A DNA stretch of 64,000 nt, from contig JAAVAP010000018.1 in assembly GCA_014804005.1 (NCBI GenBank), positions 1-64,000 on the forward strand. Direction: 5' to 3'. The notes beneath the pieces are model-generated. The model made no database searches. It was not told the origin of the DNA and saw only the letters and a program-made list of their open reading frames with translations. Made by a program: the position numbers and the translations under genes. This DNA comes from Treponema sp. (GTDB taxonomy: Bacteria > Spirochaetota > Spirochaetia > Treponematales > Treponemataceae). Positions 44,576 through 52,561 of the stretch are shown in pieces; the stretch's first letter is position 1, and the number at the start of each line of letters is the position of its first letter.

Positions 44576-45118
44576 ATGCGCACAACAGGTATAGCGGATA
44601 TTGTCATTGCAATTACTAAACTCGATGTTGAAAAAATTGCGGAATTCGCGAAAGACGTAGAGGAGTTGAATTGGACTGATCCTGACAATGGCAACAATCT
44701 GCTTTTTGTTTCATTAAAAAATTTTGGCGGAAGGATTTCTGATATTCCGCTCAATGAGAAAACCAACGAAGAGCAAATTGCCGAGCTTGAAGATTTTGCA
44801 AAAAAAGCAATGTCGATAATTTCGATTTTTTTGGAAAATGGCGTGGATGCAAATTGCGAGGACATAAAAGGCTGTACGCCTTTGGGATGCGTAAAATATT
44901 ATTTGTATGATGGAATGCTTTCGTTTTTGCCAATTTCAATGAGCGGAAAAGCCGACGAAAAAAAAGATGTTGCGCAATCTCTTTCGAAAGTCTTCGATGA
45001 CATCGCTTCAATTTTGATTGGCGCGGGTGCTGATGAAAATCGCAAAAACAGATTCGGCGAAAAGCCTTCGGAATATGCCGACCGAATTATGATGGACGAA
45101 ATCAAAAAAAGATTTTGA
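44576..45118 (+). CDS. ankyrin-like protein at the end of the cluster
   Basis: A 180-residue cytoplasmic protein with degenerate ankyrin repeats (SIFLENGVDANCEDIKGCTPLGCV and SILIGAGADENRKNRFGEKPSEYADR). The N-terminal half has a repeat-like helical start (VEKIAEFAKDVEELNWTDPDNGNNLLFVSL). GGAG lies about eight bases upstream; the gap to the previous gene is six bases. It is the last gene of the plus-strand cluster. Confidence 0.75.
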   Translation: MRTTGIADIVIAITKLDVEKIAEFAKDVEELNWTDPDNGNNLLFVSLKNFGGRISDIPLNEKTNEEQIAELEDFAKKAMSIISIFLENGVDANCEDIKGCTPLGCVKYYLYDGMLSFLPISMSGKADEKKDVAQSLSKVFDDIASILIGAGADENRKNRFGEKPSEYADRIMMDEIKKRF

Positions 45119-45169
45119 AACTAAATTGAATTCAAAATAAAAATCCGCGTTATCGCAAAAAGTGAATTT

Positions 45170-45544
45170 TTATTTTCGCAAATTTTCTTCTTTCCTGAAA
45201 AATGATTTTTCTAGCATTGCGTATTCTTCGCGTGTGCACAATTCTTTGCATTTCCTTTCGTATTCGGCGGAGCGTTCGAGCATGCTTTCGATTTTTTCGC
45301 ACGGAAATTGTGAACATTGGTTGCATTTTTTCACGCCGTTTTCTTTGACGCATTCGACTAAATTGTACGCGCATTTTTTGTGCGAAGAGCAGCCGTCGCA
45401 GCTGATTTCTTCGGGCGAAACAATTTTTTCGCGCCAGCCGATTCTGTGCCACAATTCCGCAACCTTGCTTTTTTCTTCTGCCGTCTTTGCGAGATAGCGA
45501 GGGCATTGCAAGCAATCGTCGCCGCATAAAGTGATTTTTTCCAT
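45170..45544 (-). CDS. DUF3795-type cysteine-rich protein
   Basis: A 124-residue protein with Cys pairs CGDDCLQCPRYLA, CDGCSSHKKC and CNQCSQFPC, the arrangement of DUF3795 proteins. Function is unknown; metal or Fe-S binding is inferred from the Cys spacing. It is convergent with the ankyrin cluster. It is related in type, not in close sequence, to the gene at 144-548. Confidence 0.8.
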   Translation of the reverse strand: MEKITLCGDDCLQCPRYLAKTAEEKSKVAELWHRIGWREKIVSPEEISCDGCSSHKKCAYNLVECVKENGVKKCNQCSQFPCEKIESMLERSAEYERKCKELCTREEYAMLEKSFFRKEENLRK

Positions 45545-45598
45545 GATTAGGCATTATACAAAATTTGAAAAGTTTTGGCAATGCCGCGCTTTTCTCGC

Positions 45599-45730
45599 GT
45601 GAGGGATGCGCAGGGCGTAAGTTCCGGCTTGGCGCAAAATGCGACGAGCCGGAATGAAGTGAAAACGCAACCCGGAGCAGCCCGACCGCTACGCAAATCA
45701 AAGATTTGTGTAGCGGTCACGCCCAAAAAA
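45599..45730 (+). repeat. structured interspersed repeat, copy A
   Basis: GTGAGGGATGCG starts the element. GGGCGT (45613-45618) pairs with ACGCCC (45719-45724). Inside, TTCCGGCT pairs with AGCCGGAA (45622-45629 and 45647-45654), and a 16-bp arm pairs 45684-45699 with 45703-45718 with one G-U. The joining segment has AACCCGGAGCAGCC. Copy B at 49234 shares the words and folds the same way with different stem bases. Confidence 0.8.
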
Positions 45731-45742
45731 GAATGAAGAAAA

Positions 45743-48700
45743 TCATTCCGCAAAAATCGCGTTGGAAGGAATTTCCACAGTGACGCTTTTCACTTTGCCT
45801 TCGCGCGAGAAAATGTCCGCGCTCAATTCGGAAGGAATTTCCGCGCCGAATGTTGCAGAATCCACCGTGACTTTTATCGCGGAAATCGAGCCGTCCAATT
45901 TGTACACGAACGGAATTTTGAAGCGCGTGAAAGAAAGCGTTCCGTTTGCGCCGAATTCCTTTTTCAAAAGCAAAGCGGGATTGAAACGCAGACAGCCGTT
46001 TTCGATTTCCATTCCGAGTTCTCCCCAGCGCGTTATAACTTCTTCTTTTACCTGACCCGTCATTCCGGGCTGCTTCGCGCCTTGCAAATACGGAGTGTGC
46101 GAATACGGATCGATCGGGAACGCGCCGTAAATTTCGGGAGTTTTGTTGAACGAAAGTCCCGCGCGAATTTTGTAATAATGCGCTCCCAATTTTTTCGCGC
46201 CTTGCTCATTTTTTGCCGCCAAAGCTTTTTGGAAATTTTCCTGAACTGCCAACAAAAGTTTTGAAACCATGTGCCAATAAATCGAGCCAATTCCTTCGTA
46301 AGCATAGAACGTGCCGCTTCGTCCCGTGAACGATTTGTGGTTGAAAGTCTTTTCGTAAAGCGACAGGATTTCGCCTTTTTCTTCGGAAGAAATTTGCGGA
46401 TAATTTTTTTCGATCGCGTTTTCCAAAACTTCCGCATTCCTAAAATCAGGATTGAAATGCGCCTTGCCGCTTTCAAGCGAATCGTTGTAAACGAGCGAAG
46501 CCGCGTCCGGCAAAGTGTAGCCGCGTTCCAATTCCGCTTTCAGCGTCGCGATTTTTTGCGCGGCGGATTTTTCCAAAACATTTTTGTTTGCAAAGCGCGG
46601 CAATTCTTTCGAAGGATAAAGCATGTAAGAATTTTGGCGCGGCTCGTACATTCGACTTTTTGCCAAAGAATCGCACAACGCGCACACTTCTTCCGCGTCT
46701 AGCAAGCCGCTTGAAAGAACAGCCACTTGGCCTTCGAGCATTTCCTCGAGGTTCAGAATCTCCATCGCGCGCTCGCCAATTTCGAGCGTGTTGTACGAAT
46801 GATAAAGTCCGTCGGAACGCTTGTTCATTTTGATTGAATGTTCCGCATGCTTGATGAAAGCGTCGAGCGCGGAAATGATTTCCGCTTTGGAAACTTTTTC
46901 GCCTTGCAAAAGCGATTCAGGATTTTCATAGAAAGCGAAGCGTTCGGCTTCAAACGCCTTTTCGCATTTTTCAACGAAAATTTTTCGCTCGCTTCCTGAA
47001 TCAAGATTTTCGGGATTCGCGCTTTTGTAGATTTCCGAAATTTCTTCGAGGAATTTTTTAAGCGGCGCGGAAAGAACGAAATTTTCCTCGCTTGATTTTT
47101 CGAACAAATCTTTTACGAAAACCATGAAGCGGCGCAAATAGCAAAGCGTCACCACGCTCAAGCCGTAGCCCGCGAGCGCGTTGTTCGCGTCGTTCCATTC
47201 GGGACGCTGCGTGTTCATCCAAATTCCGCCGGCCGGAACAAAGTTCGCAATTTTCGTCAAAATCAATTGCAAGATTTTTTCCGCCATCGTAACCAAATAC
47301 GGCTCGCCGTTTTTGCCGAAAAGTTTCGCGTCGCTTCCGAAGCGTTCGACTTCCGAAGAAATCTTTTCGTTCAGTTCGATGTCAAACACAATTGTGTCGC
47401 GCGGATTTTTTTGGATTTGCGAATACGCCTTGATGTGATAAGGAACATTCGCCACGGTGAAAATTGCGGAATTCAAAAATTCATCCAGCGCAGCAGGATT
47501 GATTTTTTCTTCCAGTTCGAGAAGCTTGCTCAAATAAATTATTTGATGATCATTCCAATATCCTATGTTCGCCCAAGGATTGTCCGGCTCGGGAATTTCC
47601 CAGTCGATTCCGGCGCGCGTTATCCTGTACGGATTGAAGCCATCGGCTGTGGTGGCGTTCAAGAATTTCGCAATCATTCCGCTCGTGTACGCAGGATAGC
47701 TCATCGCCAACGCTTCCCAGTTTTGGAAAATATCGCGCCAGTTTCCTTCGTAATTCAAAATCGGATTTCCGTGCGAGTCTTTCAAATTGATTGAAAACTT
47801 GTTCCAAGGGCGGCTCGGATCGCCGTGCCTTCGCGAAAACGAAAGCGGCAAATATTCAAGGTAAAGCCGATAAAGTTGCGCGTCGTGCTTGGCTTTGACG
47901 ATTTTTCCGAGTTCCGCATAATTTACGGTTTCATCCAAATTCAAAGATTTCGCGCAAGCGGCTTTCGCCTTGTTTCGAGTTTCTACAAAACCGATAAAAT
48001 CGTCGGAGCGCACCAAATTGTTTTCCGCAAAAACTCCGCCGCGCATTATGTTGAACATCACGTTCGCTTCGTGATGCATGCACGCGATTTCGTCCGCAGT
48101 GTTCTGCAAGCCGTCCGCTTCGCCAATATATTTTTCCAGCAATTTTTTTCCTTGCTCAATGTCATTGAGCAAGGATTTTTTCAAAGCGGCGCGGTCGGCG
48201 AGTTCTTTTTTGAGAAGCGCGATTTTGGAATTTTCCAAATGCGTGTCGAAAACTTGTTCCCATTTTTCCTGTGCGCCGCCTTCCAATTCCAAGTCAAAAC
48301 TGATGAAGCACGAAGCGCGTTTGCCTTTGAGAACATCTATTTGTTCGAGCGGAATTTCGCGCGCGAAAAATTCGGGCGTTTGAGGATCAAGATAAACTGG
48401 ACATTTTTTGCTAAACCAGCAAGTGTTCGCCCAAAGAGCTTCGCTCGGTTCTGCGCGGTCGGTCAAAACGGAAGAAAGCGAAAAAAGCGCGAGGCCGGAA
48501 TCTTTTTCCAAATCGGATTTTTTGTAAGCGTCAAGCAAAATCGAATTCGTCGCCTGCAATTGCATCGTTCCGCAAGCGGGCACGATGTTTTGCGCGCCGT
48601 CCAAGATTTGAACTTTCGCAGATTTCGAAGCGCGATTTTTTATTGAAGAAATTTTCACCAAGCCGTATTTGTCGCTGGAAGTCCATTCCGTGCGCCAAAT

Positions 48701-49126
48701 TAAATCAAGTTCCGCGTTCACTTCTTCGAGGATGATGTGCGAGCCGCTCGAATTTTTGTAAATGTTGCGCTCGACTTTCCATTGCGTGTTCGAGTCGAAC
48801 GGCTTCCACAAAAAAGTTCCGTCCGCCGAAAAAATTTTCACCGCCGAAAAATTTCCGCTGCACGCGCCCATGTCCAAAATTTTGTCCGCCGTCAAATACG
48901 GAAAAATTGCATGCTCGGAATTTTTGCGTCCCGCGCTCAACGCGCCGTTCGACCAAATGAAATTCCAAACATCGGAAGAACTTGTGATTGTCATGAAAAA
49001 AGGCTCGATTGCGTTTGCGTTCGAGATTTTGTACCAAGTCTCGCCGTCGAAATTTACGACTTCACCGAAAGATTTTTGCGGCAAAAGGCTCGTGGCGAAT
49101 TGAGTTGTGCGCGGATTGGCGTGCAT
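45743..49126 (-). CDS. large GH94-like carbohydrate-active protein
   Basis: A 1127-residue protein with no signal peptide. The first 270 residues look like a beta-sandwich (FGEVVNFDGETWYKISN onward). The long C-terminal part is helical with glycoside phosphorylase-like blocks: GYWNDHQIIYLSKLLE, IWMNTQRPEWNDANNALAGYG, SFTGRSGTFYAYEGIGSIYWHM and GMTGQVKEEVITRWGELG. This suggests an (alpha/alpha)6 barrel of the cellobiose phosphorylase (GH94) type, but the exact family is uncertain. The start at 49126 is set by GGAG (49134-49137), 65 codons inside the longest frame, whose extra part reads through repeat copy B. It is flanked by two copies of the same structured repeat. Confidence 0.7.
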   Translation of the reverse strand: MHANPRTTQFATSLLPQKSFGEVVNFDGETWYKISNANAIEPFFMTITSSSDVWNFIWSNGALSAGRKNSEHAIFPYLTADKILDMGACSGNFSAVKIFSADGTFLWKPFDSNTQWKVERNIYKNSSGSHIILEEVNAELDLIWRTEWTSSDKYGLVKISSIKNRASKSAKVQILDGAQNIVPACGTMQLQATNSILLDAYKKSDLEKDSGLALFSLSSVLTDRAEPSEALWANTCWFSKKCPVYLDPQTPEFFAREIPLEQIDVLKGKRASCFISFDLELEGGAQEKWEQVFDTHLENSKIALLKKELADRAALKKSLLNDIEQGKKLLEKYIGEADGLQNTADEIACMHHEANVMFNIMRGGVFAENNLVRSDDFIGFVETRNKAKAACAKSLNLDETVNYAELGKIVKAKHDAQLYRLYLEYLPLSFSRRHGDPSRPWNKFSINLKDSHGNPILNYEGNWRDIFQNWEALAMSYPAYTSGMIAKFLNATTADGFNPYRITRAGIDWEIPEPDNPWANIGYWNDHQIIYLSKLLELEEKINPAALDEFLNSAIFTVANVPYHIKAYSQIQKNPRDTIVFDIELNEKISSEVERFGSDAKLFGKNGEPYLVTMAEKILQLILTKIANFVPAGGIWMNTQRPEWNDANNALAGYGLSVVTLCYLRRFMVFVKDLFEKSSEENFVLSAPLKKFLEEISEIYKSANPENLDSGSERKIFVEKCEKAFEAERFAFYENPESLLQGEKVSKAEIISALDAFIKHAEHSIKMNKRSDGLYHSYNTLEIGERAMEILNLEEMLEGQVAVLSSGLLDAEEVCALCDSLAKSRMYEPRQNSYMLYPSKELPRFANKNVLEKSAAQKIATLKAELERGYTLPDAASLVYNDSLESGKAHFNPDFRNAEVLENAIEKNYPQISSEEKGEILSLYEKTFNHKSFTGRSGTFYAYEGIGSIYWHMVSKLLLAVQENFQKALAAKNEQGAKKLGAHYYKIRAGLSFNKTPEIYGAFPIDPYSHTPYLQGAKQPGMTGQVKEEVITRWGELGMEIENGCLRFNPALLLKKEFGANGTLSFTRFKIPFVYKLDGSISAIKVTVDSATFGAEIPSELSADIFSREGKVKSVTVEIPSNAIFAE

Positions 49127-49233
49127 TTTTTTCTCCTGTTTTGTCGCCCGCATAAGGCGATTTGAAATTGTAATTTTTAAATGATAAAATAGAATTGCAT
49201 TCTTGTCAATTGAAAAACGCATTGCGATTTTGC

Positions 49234-49356
49234 GTGAGGGATGCGGAGGGCGCAAGTTCCAGACGACGCGAAAGCGGTGGCTGAAATGAAGTGGCAACGT
49301 AACCCGGAACAGCCTGACCACTGCGAGTTTACGAAGCAGTGGGCACGCCCGAAAAA
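49234..49356 (+). repeat. structured interspersed repeat, copy B
   Basis: Shares GTGAGGGATGCG, AGGGCGCAAGTTCC, AATGAAGTGGCAACG, AACCCGGAACAGCC and CACGCCCGAAAAAA with copy A, in the same orientation. GGGCG (49248-49252) pairs with CGCCC (49346-49350), and CCACTGC (49318-49324) with GCAGTGG (49336-49342). The inner arm is a different sequence from copy A but keeps pairing. Confidence 0.8.
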
Positions 49357-49386
49357 ATCACAAGTTTTTCTCTCACAATTTTCGCC

Positions 49387-49416
49387 TTGTTTTTTTTCAG
49401 AAAAATGTGATATAAT
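49387..49416 (+). promoter_or_regulatory. promoter of the adenine methyltransferase gene
   Basis: TTGTTT (49387-49392) and an extended TGATATAAT (-10 at 49411-49416) are 18 bp apart. The expected leader is only about 11 bases and has no Shine-Dalgarno sequence. Confidence 0.6.
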
Positions 49417-49433
49417 TCAAAAATAAAAAAAGT

Positions 49434-50552
49434 ATGAATCAAAGCGAATTGGTTGAAAATAAAGATTTCCTGACAACTCAAATCATTACATATCTTGGAA
49501 ACAAGCGCGCGCTGATAAAAAATATTGAAGAAGAAATTCTCGCAATTTCCGAAAGTCTCGGCAAAAGCAAAATGGTTTGCGCCGACATTTTTTCCGGCTC
49601 GGGAATTGTGGCGCGAATGATGAAAAAATATTCCTCGCGCATTGTCGTGAACGACTTGGAAAATTATTCCGCCGTAATAAATTCCTGCTACTTGTCAAAC
49701 AGGCGCGACTTCCCGAAAAAAAAATGCGAAAGGCTTCGCGTCGAAATACAGCGGCGTTGCGACGAAAAAAAAATCTGCGGAATAATTTCGCAAAATTACG
49801 CGCCGAAAAATGACTGCGACATTCAAATAGGCGAACGCGTCTTTTACACTCGCGAAAACGCGCTTTTGATTGATACCTACAGGAATTTGATTGACGATGT
49901 TGTGAAGGAAGAGGCCTTGAAAAAATTTTTTCTCGCGCCGCTCATAACGGAGGCTTCGGTTCATGTGAACACAAGCGGAGTTTTCAAAGGTTTCTACAAG
50001 GACAAGAACACGGGAATAGGATGTTTCGGCGCGGCGGGAAAAAACGCGCTCACTCGCATTTTTGGAAAAATAAAACTTGAAGAGCCGGTTTTCAGCAATT
50101 TCGACTCGGACTTGGAAATACACAGGAAAGATTCCGTCGAAATTTCTCGGGAATTGAAAAGCCTCGATATTGCGTATCTTGACCCACCGTACAATCAGCA
50201 TCCTTATGGCTCGAATTATTTTATGCTGAATCTGATTTTGAAAAACAAGCTCGACACGGTAATCAGCAAAGTGAGCGGAATTACGCAAGATTGGAATCGT
50301 TCCGTGTTCAACAAGCCGAATTCCGCTTTGAAATCAATGGAAGAAATAATTTCAAGTTTGGACGCGAAGTTTGTCATCGTTTCGTACAATTCCGAAGGTT
50401 TCATTTCTTTTGAGGAAATGTCGGCAATGCTTTCGAAATACGGCAAATTAAAAACAGTGGAAATCTCGTACAATACTTTCAGGGGAAGCCGGAATTTGCG
50501 AAGCCGAAACATTCATGTTTGCGAATATTTATTCGTGCTGAAAAAGGATTAG
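49434..50552 (+). CDS. D12-class N6-adenine DNA methyltransferase
   Basis: A 372-residue SAM-dependent enzyme that methylates adenine in DNA. Motif I is ADIFSGSGIVARMM (about 50-63), motif IV is AYLDPPYNQHPYGSNY (about 243-258, DPPY), and LGNKRALIKNIEEEI at the N-terminus is the usual D12/Dam-class start. No restriction endonuclease or specificity gene is adjacent, so it is either a solitary methyltransferase or a remnant of a restriction system. It lies beside repeat copy B and the 22-bp array. Confidence 0.9.
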   Translation: MNQSELVENKDFLTTQIITYLGNKRALIKNIEEEILAISESLGKSKMVCADIFSGSGIVARMMKKYSSRIVVNDLENYSAVINSCYLSNRRDFPKKKCERLRVEIQRRCDEKKICGIISQNYAPKNDCDIQIGERVFYTRENALLIDTYRNLIDDVVKEEALKKFFLAPLITEASVHVNTSGVFKGFYKDKNTGIGCFGAAGKNALTRIFGKIKLEEPVFSNFDSDLEIHRKDSVEISRELKSLDIAYLDPPYNQHPYGSNYFMLNLILKNKLDTVISKVSGITQDWNRSVFNKPNSALKSMEEIISSLDAKFVIVSYNSEGFISFEEMSAMLSKYGKLKTVEISYNTFRGSRNLRSRNIHVCEYLFVLKKD

Positions 50553-50554
50553 TG

Positions 50555-50642
50555 ATATACTGTGAGGAGTAGGTCGATATACTGTGAGCACCGAATCAAT
50601 ATACTGTGAGGAGCAATCCAATTTCCTGTGAGCAACAAGTCT
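50555..50642. repeat. 22-bp tandem repeat array, four units
   Basis: Units start at 50555, 50577, 50599 and 50621, an exact 22-bp step. Each contains ATAYACTGTGAGSA or a close variant (the last is ATTTCCTGTGAGCA). It begins three bases after the methyltransferase stop and ends about 30 bp before the ettA promoter. Confidence 0.85.
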
Positions 50643-50674
50643 CTGTTCGCGCATTGTCATTGCGTTTTCCGCCC

Positions 50675-50703
50675 TTGAAACTGTTTTGTTTTTCCGTTAG
50701 AAT
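50675..50703 (+). promoter_or_regulatory. ettA promoter, possibly leaderless
   Basis: TTGAAA (50675-50680) and TAGAAT (50698-50703) are 17 bp apart. The ATG at 50710 falls where transcription should start, and no ribosome-binding site is present. Confidence 0.6.
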
Positions 50704-50709
50704 GTTTTT

Positions 50710-52428
50710 ATGGCAAAGACAGTTGACGAAAAAAAAATCATTTACACGATGAGCGACGTGAGCCGCTCTTACGGAACTAAAACGGTTTTAAAGAACATCA
50801 GCATTTCATATTATTACGGCGCGAAAATCGGCGTGATTGGCGCGAACGGTTCGGGCAAGTCGAGCCTTTTCAAAATTCTCGCGGGCGTGGACAAAGATTT
50901 TACGGGCGAAACAATTCTTTCTCCCGGATATTCGATTGGATATCTTGAACAAGAGCCTGAACTTGAGGCGGGAAAAACCGTCAAAGAAATCGTGATGGAA
51001 GGCGTGAAGCCGATTACAGATTTGCTTGCGGAATTCGACAAAGTGAACGAAGCGTTCGGCGATCCTGACGCGGACTTCGACAAGCTCGCCGTTCGCCAGG
51101 CGGAAATTCAGGAAAAGCTCGACGCTTTCGATGCGTGGAATTTGGACGCCAATTTGGAACTCGCGATGGAAGCCTTGCGATGTCCGCCTGCCGAGCAAAT
51201 CGTCGATGTGCTTTCGGGCGGAGAACGCCGCCGCGTCGCGCTTTGTCGCCTTCTTTTGCAAAAGCCCGACATCCTTTTGCTGGACGAGCCGACGAATCAC
51301 CTTGACGCGGAAACCGTCGCATGGCTTGAAAATCATCTTCACACTTATCCCGGAACTGTCATCGCGATTACGCACGACAGATATTTTTTGGACGATGTTG
51401 CCGGCTGGATTTTGGAACTCGATCGCGGCGAAGGCTATCCTTTCAAAGGAAATTATTCTTCGTGGCTCGAACAAAAAGAGGCGCGGCTCGCGCTTGAGGA
51501 AAAAGGCGAAAGTCAACGCCGTAAGGAAATGCAGCGCGAATTGGAATGGATTCACATGGGCGCGAAAGGCCGCCAAGCGAAGCACAAGGAACACATCACG
51601 CGCTACGAGCAGCTTCTTTCGCAGGGCGGAAAAACGAAATTGAAGGATACTCAGATTTCCATTCCGGCAGGACCGCGTTTGGGCGGACAAGTGATTGACG
51701 CTGAAAATCTAACGAAGTCGTTCGGCGAAAAATTGCTTTTTGAAAACTTGAGCTTTCACATTCCTGCGGGCGCAGTAGTGGGAATCGTCGGTCCGAACGG
51801 CGCAGGAAAAACTACGCTTTTCAAGCTGATTGCTGGCGCGGAAAACCCCGATTCAGGCTCGATAAAAGTGGGCGACACCGTGAAACTGGTTTACGTTGAC
51901 CAACTGCGCTCGAAACTCGATGAGAACAAAACCGTCTACGAAACTTTGACCGACGGTTTGGACTTGGTGAAATTGGGCGCGGTGGACGAAAAGGGACGCG
52001 CTTTGGAAGGCGGAATCCGCGAAGTGAACGGGCACGCATATTGCTCGTGGTTCAACTTTAACGGCGCGGAACAAAACAAAAAAGTTTCGGTGCTTTCGGG
52101 TGGAGAAAAAAATCGCCTGAACTTGGGAATGATGCTCAAGGAAAGCGGAAACGTTTTGCTTCTCGACGAGCCGACAAACGATTTGGACGTTCAAACCGTG
52201 CGCGCGCTGGAAGAGGCCTTGGAAGATTTCGCGGGCTGCGCGCTCGTCGTGAGCCACGACCGCTGGTTTTTGGACAGAATCTGCACGCACATTCTCGCGT
52301 TCGAAAACAACAGCACGGTGCGCTATTTCGAAGGCAACTGGAGCGAATACGCCGACTGGAAGAAAAAAGAATTCGGCGAGGACGCTGGCGTTCCCAAGCG
52401 CACGGTGTACAGAAAAATCAGTCGATGA
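50710..52428 (+). CDS. ettA: energy-dependent translational throttle protein EttA (ABC-F)
   Basis: A 572-residue ABC-F protein with two ATPase domains. Walker A motifs are GANGSGKSS (about 43) and GPNGAGKTT (about 362); signatures are LSGGERRRVALCRLL and LSGGEKNRLNLGMML; Walker B strings are ILLLDEPTNHLD and VLLLDEPTNDLD. The linker with KEMQRELEWIHMGAKGRQAKHKEHITRYEQL is characteristic of EttA. It binds the ribosomal E site and gates translation by energy state. The last codons lie inside a 24-bp word that is repeated 50 bp downstream. Confidence 0.95.
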   Translation: MAKTVDEKKIIYTMSDVSRSYGTKTVLKNISISYYYGAKIGVIGANGSGKSSLFKILAGVDKDFTGETILSPGYSIGYLEQEPELEAGKTVKEIVMEGVKPITDLLAEFDKVNEAFGDPDADFDKLAVRQAEIQEKLDAFDAWNLDANLELAMEALRCPPAEQIVDVLSGGERRRVALCRLLLQKPDILLLDEPTNHLDAETVAWLENHLHTYPGTVIAITHDRYFLDDVAGWILELDRGEGYPFKGNYSSWLEQKEARLALEEKGESQRRKEMQRELEWIHMGAKGRQAKHKEHITRYEQLLSQGGKTKLKDTQISIPAGPRLGGQVIDAENLTKSFGEKLLFENLSFHIPAGAVVGIVGPNGAGKTTLFKLIAGAENPDSGSIKVGDTVKLVYVDQLRSKLDENKTVYETLTDGLDLVKLGAVDEKGRALEGGIREVNGHAYCSWFNFNGAEQNKKVSVLSGGEKNRLNLGMMLKESGNVLLLDEPTNDLDVQTVRALEEALEDFAGCALVVSHDRWFLDRICTHILAFENNSTVRYFEGNWSEYADWKKKEFGEDAGVPKRTVYRKISR

Positions 52429-52485
52429 TTTTCGGGCGTGCCCTGCGATTAATGGGCTTCTGAAAAATCAGCCGATGATTTTCGG
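52412..52485. repeat. 50-bp-spaced duplication at the ettA 3' end
   Basis: A 24-base word starting GAAAAATCAGYCGATG occurs at 52412 and 52462 with one mismatch. Each copy has AAAATCA/TGATTTT dyad symmetry, so each may form a terminator hairpin. Between them, GGGCGTGCCCTGCG (52433-52446) matches the reverse complement of the end of the structured repeat at 49234-49356, so a fragment of that element may lie here. Confidence 0.55.
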
Positions 52486-52561
52486 AAATCGTTTTCGCAA
52501 TTAAAACAAGACGAAATTCTCTGCAACATTGAAAATCCGATTTTATGGATTTATCGAAATT

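Noticed and set aside
34996..45118. Prophage
   Set aside because: The XRE regulator suggested it, but no integrase, capsid, tail, lysis or terminase genes are present.
45743..49321. Longer start for the GH94-like protein at 49321
   Set aside because: The added 65 codons read through structured repeat copy B, and GGAG supports the ATG at 49126.
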